Positions 45,301-58,398 of a stretch of DNA of 64,000 bases are shown here, one piece after another. A model generated the notes under the pieces. The model saw nothing but the letters and a program-made list of their open reading frames with translations. It was not told the DNA's origin and did no database searches. This DNA comes from Hydractinia symbiolongicarpus (lineage: Eukaryota > Cnidaria > Hydrozoa > Anthoathecata > Hydractiniidae): contig NC_079876.1 of assembly GCF_029227915.1 (NCBI RefSeq), positions 18,908,001 through 18,972,000 of the forward strand, read 5' to 3'. The translations under genes were made by a program, and so were the position numbers. Position 1 is the first letter of the stretch; each line of letters starts with the position of its first letter.

Positions 45301-45739
45301 ATGCTACATGGGTACAGCTATAATTTATTCTTTACTTAGGGAATCACTTTTAAAATCTCAAGGATTCTCAATGTCTTTGAGAATACCGTCATTTAAAAAA
45401 ATTTTAAATTCTCATCACAAGTCATCTCAAATCTGACTTTATAATTAAGTGGCAAACCTGTTACAGAGCATTTCTAAATACAAGTTTTTTGAACTCACAA
45501 TTAATTCTGCCAAAAGTTCTGGCTTGGAAGATGTATTTTTTCCGTGCTGTGTGTTTAGGAAAAATAGAATTGTAAAATTTTAGCCTTGTCATTGTTCTTA
45601 TTTTGTTTTTATTTTTAGCAATTCATAGGACAAGCCATTCTCAATCAAAATTTGAATCGAGTTAACATTTGCAAAACTTACCAAAAAATGCTAGGAATTT
45701 TAACTAAAATGGCATCAAAGAATCTGATTTACGGGGATG

Positions 45740-46335
45740 TAAACATCTTGTTATATTTGAACATACATAGAGCTCTCTATCTTGCAAATCTCGCACATAG
45801 CACGCTCTATCTTGCAAATCACACACTTAGAACGTTCTATCTAGGAAATCACACACTTGAGCGTTCTATCTTAGAAATCACACACTTAGAGCGTTCTATC
45901 TTGGAAATCACAAACTTAGAGCGTTCTATCTTGGAAATCACACACTTAGAGCGTTCTATCTTGGAAATTACACACTTAGAGCGTTCTATCTTGGAAATCA
46001 CACACTTAGAGCGTTCTATCTTGGAAATCACACGCTTAGAGCGTTCTATCTTGGAAATCACACACTTAGAACGTTCTATCTTGGAAATTACACACTTAGA
46101 CCGTTCTATCTTGGAAATCACACACTTAGAGCGTTCTATCTTGGAAATTACACACTTAGAACATTCTATGCTGCAAATCACACACTTAGAACATTCTATC
46201 TTGCAAATCCCACACTCAGATTTTCCTAAGTTGCAAATCATATATTTGGATCTTCCTAAGTTGCATATCACACACTTATATATTCCTTAGCTACAAATCA
46301 CGCACATATGACGATCTATCTTCAAATCAAACACA
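45740..46335 (+). repeat. Left inverted array of a 30-bp repeat
   Basis: About 18 units of 30 bp with the core TAGAGCGTTCTATCTTGGAA, varying toward the ends. A stop-free frame through it is a by-product of the period (10 codons), not a gene. The outer edge (AACATACATAG) recurs in inverted form at about 52880. Confidence 0.93.
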
Positions 46336-46418
46336 TGAATGTTTAGTACATTTTACAGAAACACTTGTCAGTATGTCACGTGACTATTTAGCTCGATTAC
46401 GTAATTGTTTATTCCGTA

Positions 46419-46970
46419 ATGGCGGACAAGATAAATTTGATATCAAAATATTTTCACAGAAGTTTCGAGTATCGAAAAATTATTCATACTTTATCCTGTC
46501 TTCATGGAATATTGGTGAGCATTAGACAACTGCATCGTATCCTGCGAAATCATAATTTATTCCGAAATGGTCTCCGTCAGCAAAATCCTTGGAGACAAAG
46601 AAACAGGGAACGTTTATATCGCCGCGTCACAAAGATTTCTTAGCAGAATGCATACGGATTCGAATGTGGGTTTTGAAAGTTTCAAATGCAGAAGATCTAT
46701 TAGCAATCAACGCATCGAAGCACTTTGGTCCTTTCTCCGCAGATCATGTACTAATTGGTGGATGAACTATTTCAGGGACCTGATTAAAAAGGATAAGTAC
46801 GATAACACTTGCTCATTGGAAAAGGAATCAGTCTTTGCTTTCAAAAATTAGCATAAAAAGATTTGAATGAATTCAGAGATAACTGGAATGGCCACCGCAT
46901 ATGTTCTCCAGAACGTTCACATCCTATCGATCGTCCCTCGGGAAGACTAAATGTACTATGTAAACTCTAC
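46419..46970 (+). pseudogene. Integrase-type (IS3EU-like) transposase, internally deleted
   Basis: N-terminal helix-turn-helix region (ISKYFHRSFEYRKIIHTLS, then LHRILRNHNLFR), followed after a frame change by the C-terminal part (SISNQRIEALWSFLRR, NWWMNYFRDL, FRDNWNGHR). This matches a cnidarian integrase-core transposase family, probably IS3EU. The middle, with most of the catalytic DDE region, is missing, so it is inactive. It sits just inside the left 30-bp array, where an element's own gene would be expected. Confidence 0.65.
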
Positions 46971-47183
46971 CTTCAGTGATAGGTGGCTTTTTAAACACAT
47001 TTGAAGAGGTTGACCTTGTTCTGGTAGCAGCACCAGTCTCTATAATACTTTTGAGCTCTGCTTTTCTCGAGCTATGATTGCACTCTTGACACAAATATCT
47101 CAATCTTATAATATAACTGTCTGCTGTAACTCCAGTCTCTTTAAATACAGCCTCTGATGCATGCTGAATAGCAACTTCACCTA
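46960..47183 (-). CDS. Exon-like open frame, unknown
   Basis: After a TTTACTTAG acceptor on the minus strand, an open frame reads GEVAIQHASEAVFKETGV, RYLCQECNHSSRKAELKS and KKPPITEGRVYIVHL. The composition is protein-like, with a C-x2-C-x-H pattern. No family recognised. It converges on the transposase relic and could be a second element gene or a host exon. Confidence 0.35.
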
Positions 47184-47280
47184 AGTAAAGGAAAACAATG
47201 TAAGAGAAATAGATACAATACACAATAACAAGAAACGAGAGAATTTAAATCTTCCAGACCAAGTAACAAAGAAAAAATCC

Positions 47281-48038
47281 ACTAACATCTCTTTGTGATT
47301 TCATGGGCCAGCCACTTAATATTTACTATTATTACTATTACTATTATTATTATTGCTTGGATTTTACCGTTGTAACAAAGGGTTATGCAGATTATTGAAA
47401 AACCATAACATTAATATTGATAGATGTTACCAAAAAAATGGCTGAGTGCTCTTACGAGTCACAGTAATAGGAACACAGCTTGGGACAATGCAAATAGGTT
47501 ATCATCCTACTGATTAAACATTTGCACTGATGGGTGCTCACAAACGATTTCTGGTTTACCAGAGAAAATGGCTTTTACTTTTAAATATATAATTTACTAC
47601 ACAGAGTTATCGCAAATTAAAACTTTTGTTGAATCTTCAGCATCAAGCATCAATGAAACACTAACATCTCTTTGTGATTTCATGGGCCAGCCACTTAATA
47701 TTTACTATTATTACTATTACTATTATTATTATTGCTTGGATTTTACCGTTGTAACAAAGGGTTATGCAGATTATTGAAAAACCATAACATTAATATTGAT
47801 AGATGTTACCAAAAAAATGGCTGAGTGCTCTTACGAGTCACAGTAATAGGATCACAGCTTGGGACAATGCAAATAGGTTATCATCCTACTGATTAAACAT
47901 TTGCACTGATGGGTGCTCACAAACGATTTCTGGTTTACCAGAGAAAATGGCTTTTACTTTTAAATATATAATTTACTACACAGAGTTATCGCAAATTAAA
48001 ACTTTTGTTGAATCTTCAGCATCAAGCATCAATGAAAA
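47281..48038 (+). repeat. 379-bp tandem duplication, nearly identical copies
   Basis: Copies 47281-47659 and 47660-48038. I see one clear difference (AGGAACACAG versus AGGATCACAG). Each carries a short ACTATT-rich tract. No coding function recognised. Confidence 0.9.
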
Positions 48039-48347
48039 ACATTAGGGTGCGTGACTATCATCTGATAACGCACCTGCCCCACCACGAAACCGAACATGTG
48101 GAAACATGATGTCAACACGTACCCCTTTCTGACCTCAACCCGATTTGAGGTCAAATAATTAACTTGCAGCATCTGTGCCTATCAACAGTCTATAACAGGA
48201 AAACTAATCATACCAGAGAAAGATTTAAAGTTGCCTTTTTCGGAAGGAACTTTTCGAAGTGTTTTCTATGCCACTGGTATTAAAATATGTATGGAAAGTT
48301 TGTTATGCAGAAGAACAAAGACGGCCAGATAGTCCAATCATTAAATG

Positions 48348-48670
<323 letters not shown>

Positions 48671-49180
48671 GTAGGAAATCTTTTACAATTTTAACATGTA
48701 AAAGATGTCCTAAAGTATATAAGTTTATGTTTTGTTACTGTGTATGAAGATTTACCATATTCATTTAAGCCGTAAAAGCATGAATATGATTTGGTATACC
48801 ATCTGGTAATGTTTCTTTAAAGCAAAGACATATAGCTACTCCAAATCCCCACGAAAGTGTCTGCTTCCTTTTGAAATAGGGGAACCATGACATATGCAAA
48901 AATATCCCTGGATGAAGATCATAATTGTAATGTTTTAAACTTTGTAATTATTGTAAAGTAATGAACTGTAACCTTTTTTATATATATTCTGGAACGAGAC
49001 TCTTTTTGTACACCTGACGATAAAATGATCGAAACGTTGTTATAAATACTTGTTTTTTTTGACTCCATATACTTATATTTAAACTTACACGATGCTGCGT
49101 TAAGAATGAATATATATCTATCATGCAGTAAATTTATCCTGTGACCACTATAAAGGTAAAGAAGAGTCTCGTAGAAGGAA

Positions 49181-51828
49181 ATGTCGTCCGCAGAGCTGTT
49201 GTTTTTACCAAATGGTCTTTCAATTAAAAAACATCCTTGCGTTGGCAAAGTGTCCTCCAATTCTTTAAATCGTCGGAAGAATGTTTTGCGCTGTGGAGGT
49301 AACGCCTTTGTGAAAATTCTTGTCGATGAATATCTTAGAAAATGGAAAGAAAGCGAAATAATATTTTGGACAAAAATGGTTAAATTTCTTGAACGTGCTG
49401 TACCAGAAACCGCTTCCAAATACTTGGATTGCTTATTAAGAGATCTCAACTGTTTAATGTCGGAAATCCGCGGTAAGCGTAAAAGAAAGTTGCTGAAATT
49501 TGGCCTTTTAAAGACTGACATGGAGAAAGTAGAACTGGCATATTTGGAATCGTTTCAATTGATTAATGATTTGGTCTTCGTAAAATCCTCCTTTTCTTCT
49601 CCAAATGTATCAAAACAATAACGCAAAAAAATACCCGCACCCGAAATAAATGTGATTGCAGAAATTGAACAACCGTTTCCTGCTGAAGTTAAAGTTTGTC
49701 GAGAAAGAAATACCAACAATGTAGAAAGAAAAAATGACTCTGGAATAGAGGAAAATGAAAGTAGTAAAGAGGTGGAAGATGTGGTAAGAGATAATTCGAG
49801 TGATGGTCGTATTACAGGAAAATTTGTGTCTAGTAATGCTTTTAACCTATCTAAAAGAATACTTTCAGAGGCCGAAATTTCAGTTTTATCAAAAGGGCTT
49901 AAATTTTCATCCACTCCGAAGGAACTTGATAGAGCTCAATTAAAACAAGGCTTAGAAGCATTAGGTTGCGTTGGTATTTTCGGGTGGAAGAGGGTGAAGA
50001 AATTTCTAAATGCTTTAGGGTACCTTCTCAGTTTCATCCCAAAAATGTGGATACTGCTATTGAGATCTATCTAGGTGTTCTTGAGGAGAAGTTAATGTCT
50101 ATAAAAGCTGAGAAATTAAATTATAGTAATCTTTCAATAGCAGAACAAGAAGCGCTTAGAAATCTGCGTTCTGACATGTCTATTGTTATCAAACCAGCTG
50201 ATAAAGGATCTGGGGTAGTCGTGTGGGATAGGAAAGATTATCTTAAGGAGGCGGGGAGTCAATTATCCAATGAGAACGTGTACGAAAAGGGTAGCCAAGA
50301 TCCTTTACCTGGCCTGCAGAAACTGATTTCTAATGCACTTAAAAGTCTAAAGGCTAAAAGGGAAATTGATGATAAGACACTTCAGTATCTTATGGTTAAT
50401 GAACCCCGGTTAGGTGGGTTTTATTTATTACCTAAAATACACAAACGTTTATCTTCTGTCCCAGGTAGGCCAGTTATATCAAACTGTGGATATTTGACAG
50501 AGAGAATTTCTTCTTTTCTCGACTTTCACCTACAGCCTCTTTCTAGGAAAGTTAAATCTTACATCAAAGATACGAATGACTTTTTATGTAAATTGAGAGA
50601 TTTGCAACCTCTGCCTCACGACGCCATTTTCTGTACTATTGATGTTGTGGGACTTTATCCCAGTATTCCTCATGAGGACGGTTTGAAGGCCATGAGGAAG
50701 GCATTAGACGGTAGAGATGAAATATCTGTCAGTACTGATTCTTTAGTTAATCTAGCTGATATTGTTTTACAAAACAATTTTTTTGAACACAATAATAAGA
50801 CATTTAGACAAAAACAAGGTACAGCTATTGGGACTAAATTTGCTCTTCCATATGCTGTTCTTTTTATGGGAGATTTAGAAGAAGAAGGTTTAAAAAATTA
50901 CCATCTTAAGCCGTGGGTTTGGTGGCGCTATATTGATGATATCTTTTTAATTTGGGAGCATGGTGAAGAGCAACTGCAGGAGTTTATTCAATATCTCAAT
51001 AGCTTACACCCTACAATTAAATTCACCCATAAATTTTCCAGAGATTCGATAGAATTTTTGGATGTTTTAGTTATTAGAGAGGAACAAAACCTTCAAACTG
51101 ACCTTTTTGTTAAGGAAACTGATACGCACCAGTTTTTGCATTTTTCTAGCTGTTATCCATTTCATACTAAAAAGGGAATACCTTATAGTCAGGCTCTTAG
51201 GTCAAGGCAAATTTGTTCCACGGATGAGTTTTTTAAAAATCGTATTTTCAGCTTAAAGGAATGGCTTTATTATAGAGGGTATGAAAAGAAACTTGTAGAT
51301 TCGCAAGTTAGTAGAGCGTTTACATTAGATCGAAATGAGATCTTACTGCCAAGTTCAACGACAGACAGGGGTTTAGGTAAGGAGGTTTTCTCCACTACTT
51401 TTCATCCTGCTTTAAGTAAGAATATCTATAACATCTTCAGGGAGGCACAGATTATTTTAGAATGTGACGAGGAACACAAAACTCTGTTCCCATCTGTCCC
51501 CCTAATTTCATTTCGTCGGGCTAAGACTTTAAAAGATACTTCAGTAAGATCTAAGTTACCAAGTGAGGGAGATACAGGTTCTTGCCAAAGCTGTAATAAG
51601 CCTAGATGCCAAGTTTGCAGTGTTCTAATTAAGAGTGGAAATTTTTCTAATTCAGATAACAGTAGGGATTTTAATATCCGTCGAGGTCATTTTAATTGTG
51701 ACTCAAATTTGATTATTTACAGGCTTGTCTGGTCTATCAAGACTTCTTGCTCTCCAAGCGTACTGTGGGAAATTCTTTCCCATAAAATTAAAAATTTCTT
51801 TTCTGGTGAGATAATGGCCGACATGTAA
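49181..51828 (+). pseudogene. Penelope-like retroelement reverse transcriptase
   Basis: Two parts in one frame (49181-49621, 49652-49960) are separated by a TAA at 49619. A frameshift near 49960 leads into the long frame ending at 51828. The N-terminal part has LSEAEISVLSKGLKF. The RT core has IVIKPADKGSGVVVWDRKDY, PGRPVISNCGYLTERISSF, TIDVVGLYPSIPHE, QKQGTAIGT and catalytic WRYIDDIFLIW. The C-terminal zinc motif is CQSCNKPRCQVC. This order is typical of Penelope-like elements. The expected GIY-YIG endonuclease after FNCDSNLIIY is not readable, so it is eroded or frame-shifted. Near-intact, probably recently lost. Confidence 0.85.
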
Positions 51829-52634
51829 ACATAGCGCAATTTTTAAAAAACCATCATCTTTCCACCTGTCGATATGAATTCGACTGGACGCCATGTTTGT
51901 TTGTGTTTATATTTTCTGGGCGAGTTGTCTGTTAACCGACTAGCAAAAGCGGGCCACAGACTTTTTTAAATCAAAATTTCTTTTTTGTTTTATGTGAGTA
52001 TTGTTTTAGTTATATCATTATTTTCAGTTATGGCAATAAAATCACACAGCTACACTATATCATAACCTACTTAAAAACAAATACATATATCTAGATAGTT
52101 GTAGCTAGCCAGTTAGTTAACAAAATCGACACTAGCTTTTTGTCAACACTAGCGTCTTATATCTGGGTCGACAATTCTTGCTGGGAAAGTGAGAAGAAGA
52201 AAAAGAAGAGAGAAACGAAGACAAAGTTCCTCAGTAGACTAAACAACAACTATCTTTCCAAGAACATATAACCAAAGTCATATTATATACCTACAATACT
52301 GGCCAAAACTATTGGAATTTAGCTGTCCTTCCCCCCTACCCCCATACACAATGTTGATTTGTGTTAAATTTTGAGCATTCAAGGAACAGCCAAAGTCAAC
52401 ACTGTTTAAGAGGGGGAGGGGGCAGGTTTCTTTAGTTTAACAAGAAGGAATTCCATTATATATTGGCCAGGATTGTAGCTAAGCAAATTAAACAGCTGTG
52501 CACTTACCACTCGCTACTGCTACGCTACCATATTTGTTGTTTGGTGAGTCCGACTAGAAATCTTTCAACGATGGAGAGCGGAAAACAATAGCGCCCAGCA
52601 TGGAAACTACGTTTTAATTGCTTGCAACACAGAC
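51829..52634. other. Between the Penelope-like element and the right array
   Basis: No gene seen. The 3' part of the Penelope-like element and the inner flank of the composite are expected here, but I cannot place the boundary. A polyC run and a polyG-rich run at about 52330 and 52410 stand out from the AT-rich background. Confidence 0.45.
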
Positions 52635-52910
52635 AGGACGTTATGTGTGTGATTTCAAGATAGACTGTTCTATTTGCGTCGTGATTTGCAAGATTTTTTT
52701 AAGTGCGTATTTTGCAAGATAGAACGTTCTAATTGTGTCATTTCGAAGATAGAACGTTCTAAGTGTGTCATTTTGAAGATAGAGCGTGCTACGTGCGCGA
52801 TTTCGAAGATAGAGCGTGCTATGTGCGTGATTTGCAAGTAGATCGTGCTAAGTGTGTGATTTGCAAGATAAAGAGTTCTATGTATGTTTTCCAATTTGAT
52901 GTTTATTATA
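52635..52910 (-). repeat. Right inverted array of the 30-bp repeat
   Basis: About eight diverged units, such as AGATAGAACGTTCTAAGTGT, forming the reverse complement of the left array, with matching inner and outer flanks. The two arrays act as long terminal inverted repeats of a 7.2-kb composite. Confidence 0.88.
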
Positions 52911-53809
52911 GGACTTGCTCCTTTGGTTGTGACTACTACTGTGTAGACTATCTTATTTCGTGCTGTCGACACTTCAGTTTTTATGTGTTGCACAATTCTG
53001 ATGGCAAATAGGAACCACCGTATGTTTGTGTCGCTTTCTTTTCTCTAAAAATGTTTTTTCACAAACCACGTAGTGAATACATTATCGGTTGGCGTAAAAA
53101 AATACCAACATCAACAGAACAAATCATAAAGATGCTGGGCAGTGGTGCGAAGAATATGTCTGGAATCCACTCTGAAATTGAAACTTCTTCTGTTGAATAA
53201 GTAAGTGAAAACTACTTTTTAGCAAGCTATGAAACATAATCACTGATAAAGTTTTGATTTTAGTAATTTTTCGCCTGTTTCGATTTAAAAAAATAAATGT
53301 GCCAGTATATATGAACAAACAAAGCACCACTCATATATTCAAACTTTAAGTGTTTCTTTCTGCTCACGGTATATTAAGTTTGCATATTTTTTGGTATAGA
53401 TATGTGAATTCTTGGTTGAAACGGGTGTATCAATTGTTGCGGTTCAAAATGTTAAAGATAACAAGGTATGTCGTGACAGTGTGTTGTTGTGACTGTTCTC
53501 TGAAGATAAATAATGCATATCAACTATCTCTACTAAAAAGCTACCTACTGTATACAAAAGTGCATCAATTTTTGAAAATGTACCATCTGTAAAACTTCAG
53601 TTTTTACACATCACATTCAAACATAATCTAAATAGGTCACCAGTTCAAGTTTTATAGCCAAGCTACTACTTCGCGGGTGTGCCCACAAGTGTGCAAAGAA
53701 TTTCAGGTAGCTATTTTTTATAGCTATGCATAATTGCATATCAAGATGGATGTCAATGCAGTCCTTGAAGCGGCATCTTAAGAATTACAGGTCTTGTTGA
53801 AAAGGACAA

Positions 53810-53848
53810 CACAAAACCTTGACACGTATTATGTGTTAAGGTTTTGTG
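53810..53848 (+). repeat. Short hairpin
   Basis: Arms 53810-53825 and 53833-53848 (16 bp, one mismatch) around a 7-base loop. It could form a stable stem; function unknown. Confidence 0.75.
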
Positions 53849-53989
53849 CAAAAAAAAATATGTAACTGAGAATGAACATGGTGTAAAGAAGGTTTATTAG
53901 CGACTTTTGTGAAGAGCACCAGGAAAGAGCGACTTGCTCCTAATGTGAGAAACGTAAAAGGACATGTTCCTCGGATTTGCTATTTAAGG

Positions 53990-55220
53990 TCAATTTAGAA
54001 TGAGCAAAGGTGGAGGTGTAAGACAAGAATCATCAAATGTTACGCAACACTGAAAGAAATTCAAGAAGCTATGGAAGCAATTTTTTTCCCTGATGGAAAA
54101 GCTACTTTTGGTAATGTTGAAAAAGCTAGTAAAACTTTTCATAAAACAGTTGCAAATTGCAATAAAGTGACAATCTTTGAAGTTGAAAAAATCACACTTC
54201 AAGATTACATTAATCAAGATAACCTTGCCAAGAGATCTCAATATACGATTGAGCTGTCGCACACAACTTTAAAATTATGCTGTACTTCTAAGAAACTGAT
54301 TACGAAAAACATCCCCCAAAAAACCCTGCTACATCTCCCTCATGGATAATTTTTTTAAAAAAAAAGTAATTAAAACACGACTACCTTTATCAGAAGACAT
54401 TTTTTTTCAAAAAAAAAAATTATGTAAGATTTTTTTTAAAAAAAGAGTCAAAATTGCATGTCACCTTTAATCCACAGTAAAAATGCCATGAATTTCTTCC
54501 TACAAAAAGGTTTTTTCGTTGAAGTGAGCTACATTTGAATCACTTGCAACTATTTTTATATAGGACAGCATTTGTTCATAATGTTTCGCCGGTCGAAAAA
54601 AAAAATCTGAAAAAATAGCTACGTCAACATGATGGGTCTAACATAGAAAGAAAAGTTTTCGCACCGTCAGTTTTCATAAAATTATACCCAACTTTTCAGT
54701 CAGCCTGCAGTGGAAAATCGACTGTGAAATTACAAAAGTTAAGGATTGTGGAGATTAGGCTTAACCGGGCACTCCAGGATCTTCAAATCTATCAACAATT
54801 GATCGTAAATGAAACGGAAGTGTCCTTTGTACGTGGCTTGCCTGGCCTTAGTGTGGCTTCGGAAATGTCAGTAACAGATACTGCAAAATCTTCTTAAGAT
54901 AAACAGCTGTGTCGTGTGCCTTGTGCATGTGTGTTGACGATCGTACAATCGTAACAACATCAAGCCCGTATCACAATTTACCCGTGCTAAAGGAAGAAGT
55001 ACTTGGAAACGAAAAGGAGAAGGTCATAAAAGTGGTTTTGTGGAACAACAAGGTGCATGTTGTTCAGGAAAGTGGAGTCTATAAGATCGAAAATAAAACC
55101 GTAAAAATATATTCAAAGGGTGGGTGGGCACATTGTCCATGTAGGAAAGGGTGCAGGATTACTCCACTAACCGACGACACTATTGTTAAGTTGGCAAGTC
55201 CATCATTTTCTGAATAAAAG
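53990..55220 (+). pseudogene. Decayed retroelement 5' region, unassigned
   Basis: Contains interrupted coding-like frames, the longest at 54071-54349 (ATFGNVEKASKTFHKTV) and 54909-55217 (VIKVVLWNNKVHVVQESGVY, HCPCRKGCR). They precede a zinc-knuckle and RT relic on the same strand and may be its gag-like part. I do not recognise a family. Confidence 0.3.
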
Positions 55221-55559
55221 AACAAAAGAGATGGTTTTACCAAAAAAATTCAATCAATGCATCTACCGTTTCTTCCGTACTTTATGCAAGACGGATGTTA
55301 ATTAGAAAAATGATGTGAGAAAAGTGTATCATTCCCTACCTGCCAGATGACAAACTTGATAGAAAATATCATCTCTACAATGCAAAGCTTTATTTCGATA
55401 ACGAAGTTGTTTATATGTATCGTTTTCAACTTCAGCTTTATTATGATAAACGACAAATGGACAACCAAGAACAATATAATGATGCAGCGAAAATCCTGGA
55501 TACCATCAACGATTCCTTGAAAGCCCTTTGAAAAAAACAGCAAGCACAGCAAAAGAGTG

Positions 55560-56230
55560 CTTACAATAAAGGTAAGACACTAGTCTTATCACGAATTAAA
55601 GTGATAAGGATTGCGGACAGGGAGGAGTGGTTCACAGCTCGAGAATTCGAGAACAACGATTTTGTATCTGGCTCTAATAAAGAAAAAAGACTTAAAACAG
55701 CTGTGTAATTTGGGACAAAGCTGGGATATAAGGGACAAAATCAAAAAGGCCAAAGCCAACGATAATAAAAGTCATAAATCTCTGGCGAACGATATTCTAT
55801 GGACAGAGTGACTTGCTATAAATGTAAATTCGTAGGGCATTATTTCACACATTGCCCATTCCATCTAAATGGAACTTCAGCATCAATATCTTTCTGCATT
55901 CACTGCGATTCCTAAAGATAGAAAGAAATAAAAACATTTTTGTAACTTTCTATTCTTTTTATAAGATATTCAACTTGTTCACAGTAAATTGAAAATGTTG
56001 GTATTTCATATTGGTATAATTCCCCTCGAAAAGATTATTATTTTAATACTTTTGACCTCAAAAGCGGTTATCATCATATCCCAATTTCTGAAGACGACTG
56101 GGAATATTTAGGATTTTCATGGATTTTTGCAGACGAAACAATTAAATATTATGTTTTCTTGGTGTTACCATTCGACTTAGCAGCACATGTTTCCTTTTTA
56201 CGAAAACTCTAAAACCGCTGGTTAAAATTA
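55560..56230 (+). pseudogene. DIRS/Ypsilon-type retroelement relic (zinc knuckle and RT)
   Basis: A zinc knuckle CYKCKFVGHYFTHC (C-x2-C-x4-H-x4-C) at about 55813-55854 follows REEWFTAREFENNDF, a pattern seen in gag-like proteins of DIRS-type elements. About 200 bp later an RT block reads FDLKSGYHHIPISEDDWEYL and LGFSW, then LVLPFDL, where functional copies have LPFGL. Stops and frame changes break it. The RT block could also be gypsy-like; I favour DIRS from the DLKSGYHH and LGFSW forms. Confidence 0.55.
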
Positions 56231-57290
56231 TGCCTCCATTTTTGTATTTTCGACATGAGAGTAAGGGAGAATGAACTTGGTATGTTTTAAACCAAGTTGA
56301 ATAAGTTAATGTGATTCTTTGAATCTGGTATGTTTGATATAATTATCTGATCAATAAACCAACTATACAGGTGCATCAGTAACCCATAAAAAGAATATGA
56401 GGACTTCCTCCTACTTGAAATTTTACACGAAAAGCATGGTATTTACCTTATTCTAGAGACCCCTCAACAACTATTGCTTTAAAATACATATTAACTTGAT
56501 ATCGAAAATGCCTGGCCAGCTATTGAGCAGCATACATCTATTTACAGTTCGTTTGAAGAATTTCCTTACCTGATTTTTGAGTACCACTTAATTTAGATAT
56601 GACTGACGGTATTTCTGGCCATCGTAAGTCAGCACACGACAATGTCCTAAAAAAGGTAGGTAAGCTTTATTGTTTAACCTTAGCAAGTACTTCAAACAAA
56701 ATTTTTTTCTAGTATGCTGGTCGTTATCATTGCTCATGAGGCTGTACGCTTGGTCATTGACTATAAATAACTTTCCATACCGTTTATAATTTTAACTTAG
56801 CATATCAGTAGTTAATCGATTTGAACAAACTTTTTGCATGGCCATTATATGACTTGTCACACTCATTTGCTGATAAACAGAATGTGCATAAAATATATAG
56901 TCTGACTCAGAAGCAAATGCTTGCTTATAATTTAGTAACCTGATTAAAATATTTATTTGGAGTAACTTTACTTCTCTTTAAATCTGATATCCAAATTTTC
57001 CAGTAGGAAACAAATATGGATGTGCCATGTCTTTGCAGTTTTTATCTGTTAAAAGAGATAGAGGCTTTTTTTCGTTACATGAGGCTATAGATAGAGTTTC
57101 ATCATTGTATTAATGTGGAATAACAGATATTAGGGATATTTTATCGGCACCAACCCTATGTTCATCAACAGAATTCTCTGAATGATGACGAGGATTCACC
57201 AATGTCGTCAAAAAAAGATAAAAATAATGAAAAAAAATGTTCACTCTATACTGTTTCTGTACCTTATAAGTGTATTTTTCCAGGCACCAT
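56231..57290. other. Non-coding stretch after the DIRS-like relic
   Basis: Stops in all frames. A few coding-like pieces such as FLSVKRDRGFFSLHEAIDRV (about 57030-57090) suggest further element debris. I cannot assign them. Confidence 0.35.
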
Positions 57291-57363
57291 GTCTACCACG
57301 GAGTAAGTTCATAACAGGTTTGCGAAATAACGGTACACCAGATAATTACGAGGCGAAATTCCG

Positions 57364-57660
57364 TGGATATTTCTACGGGCCAACGACTAGTCTCTATAAT
57401 AATAGCCGTTGTCTGTCTCTGCGCAGACCTTCCGCTGAGTTAGAAAATGATGTACGTACCCATATACGTTTGTCTGTCTGTCACGCAAAATGGTAGCTTA
57501 GCTGCGCGTGATGCGGTATAAAAAGGACGGGCGAACCTCTGGGTTTTTCCACGGGCGAACGCATGGATTTTTTCACGGGCAACGGCTAGTCTCTTTAATA
57601 ATAGCCGTGGTCTGTTTGTCTGTGTGTCCGCGAAAGCTGCGTCTCGTTAGGGGAACATGA
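57364..57660 (+). mobile_element. Cluster of Helitron ends in tandem
   Basis: One 3' end (GTGGATATTTCTAC hairpin, CTAG at 57387-57390) abuts a 199-bp copy starting TCTCTATAATAATAGCCG at 57391 and ending CTAG at 57586-57589. That copy abuts a third 5' end TCTCTTTAATAATAGCCG at 57590. Two copies here are partial. Same family as the copies in the receptor kinase introns. Confidence 0.75.
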
Positions 57661-58014
57661 AATTTTGTAAATTACGCACCGATGCCAAATGCGATATATT
57701 TTTGCCGACCTTGTTTTCACCGCCCGCGCATGGTATACTAAAGCCGGTTTTGCACTAGGCGGATTATTTTGTTGGGAGCGTTCAGCGCAGAGGATATTTT
57801 CCGTACCACAGAACGCATTTATTTTTCCACTAAGCACGGTGCTATTATGCAAACAACACCATGAAGTTCATGCGCCGATTAGTTCTTCTTAAAGTAGTTA
57901 AACTATTGAAATTGTTGGCATTTGAAAATGAAATAAATAATAAGAAATATAACAAAATAAAACAAAACAAAAGCAGAAGGGGGAGTTTTATTTAGTAAAA
58001 CAGGATTTGAAGCT

Positions 58015-58375
58015 ATATGATCATCAACTGTTTTTCAATACTTTCGTATGTCTCCTTCTGATTTGGAAACGTTACTGTCTTGGGTAGCTCCCCTTGTTGT
58101 ACAGAAAGAAACAAGAATGCGAGAATCGATCAAACCAAGTGAAAGATTATGTGTTACTATCAGATACAATTGCCTCAAACTTTCGAATGAGCCCAACTGT
58201 TGTAGGAAGGATTATCCTTGAAAGGGCCATATCGGATGCTCTGTCTGAAAAAACTACCTTAAACCTCCAAACTCTCCAGAAGAATGGCAACATGTAGCTC
58301 AGGAATTTTATAAAAAATGAAACTTTCCAAATTGCTTAGAGGAAAATCGATGGAAAGCATGGATGGAAAGCAAGA
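58015..58375 (+). pseudogene. PIF/Harbinger transposase fragment
   Basis: Pieces in shifting frames are FRMSPSDLETLLSWVAPL, RESIKPSERLCVTIRY, FRMSPTVVGRII and PPNSPEEWQHVAQEFYK followed by NFPNCL. They match the N-terminal half of PIF/Harbinger nucleases. Part of the segment between TIRY and FRMSPT is deleted, and the gene stops just where a LINE fragment begins. Inactive. Confidence 0.75.
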
Positions 58376-58398
58376 TCAGGTTGAATGGCAGTGTGCAA

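Noticed and set aside
45652-46290. 212-residue open frame with LERSILEITH repeats, and its minus-strand counterpart
   Set aside because: The 30-bp period keeps both frames free of stops; the same unit appears inverted at 52.6-52.9 kb. It is a repeat, not a protein gene.
48919-49521. 200-residue minus-strand frame
   Set aside because: Shadow of the Penelope-like N-terminal frame; no recognisable domain of its own.
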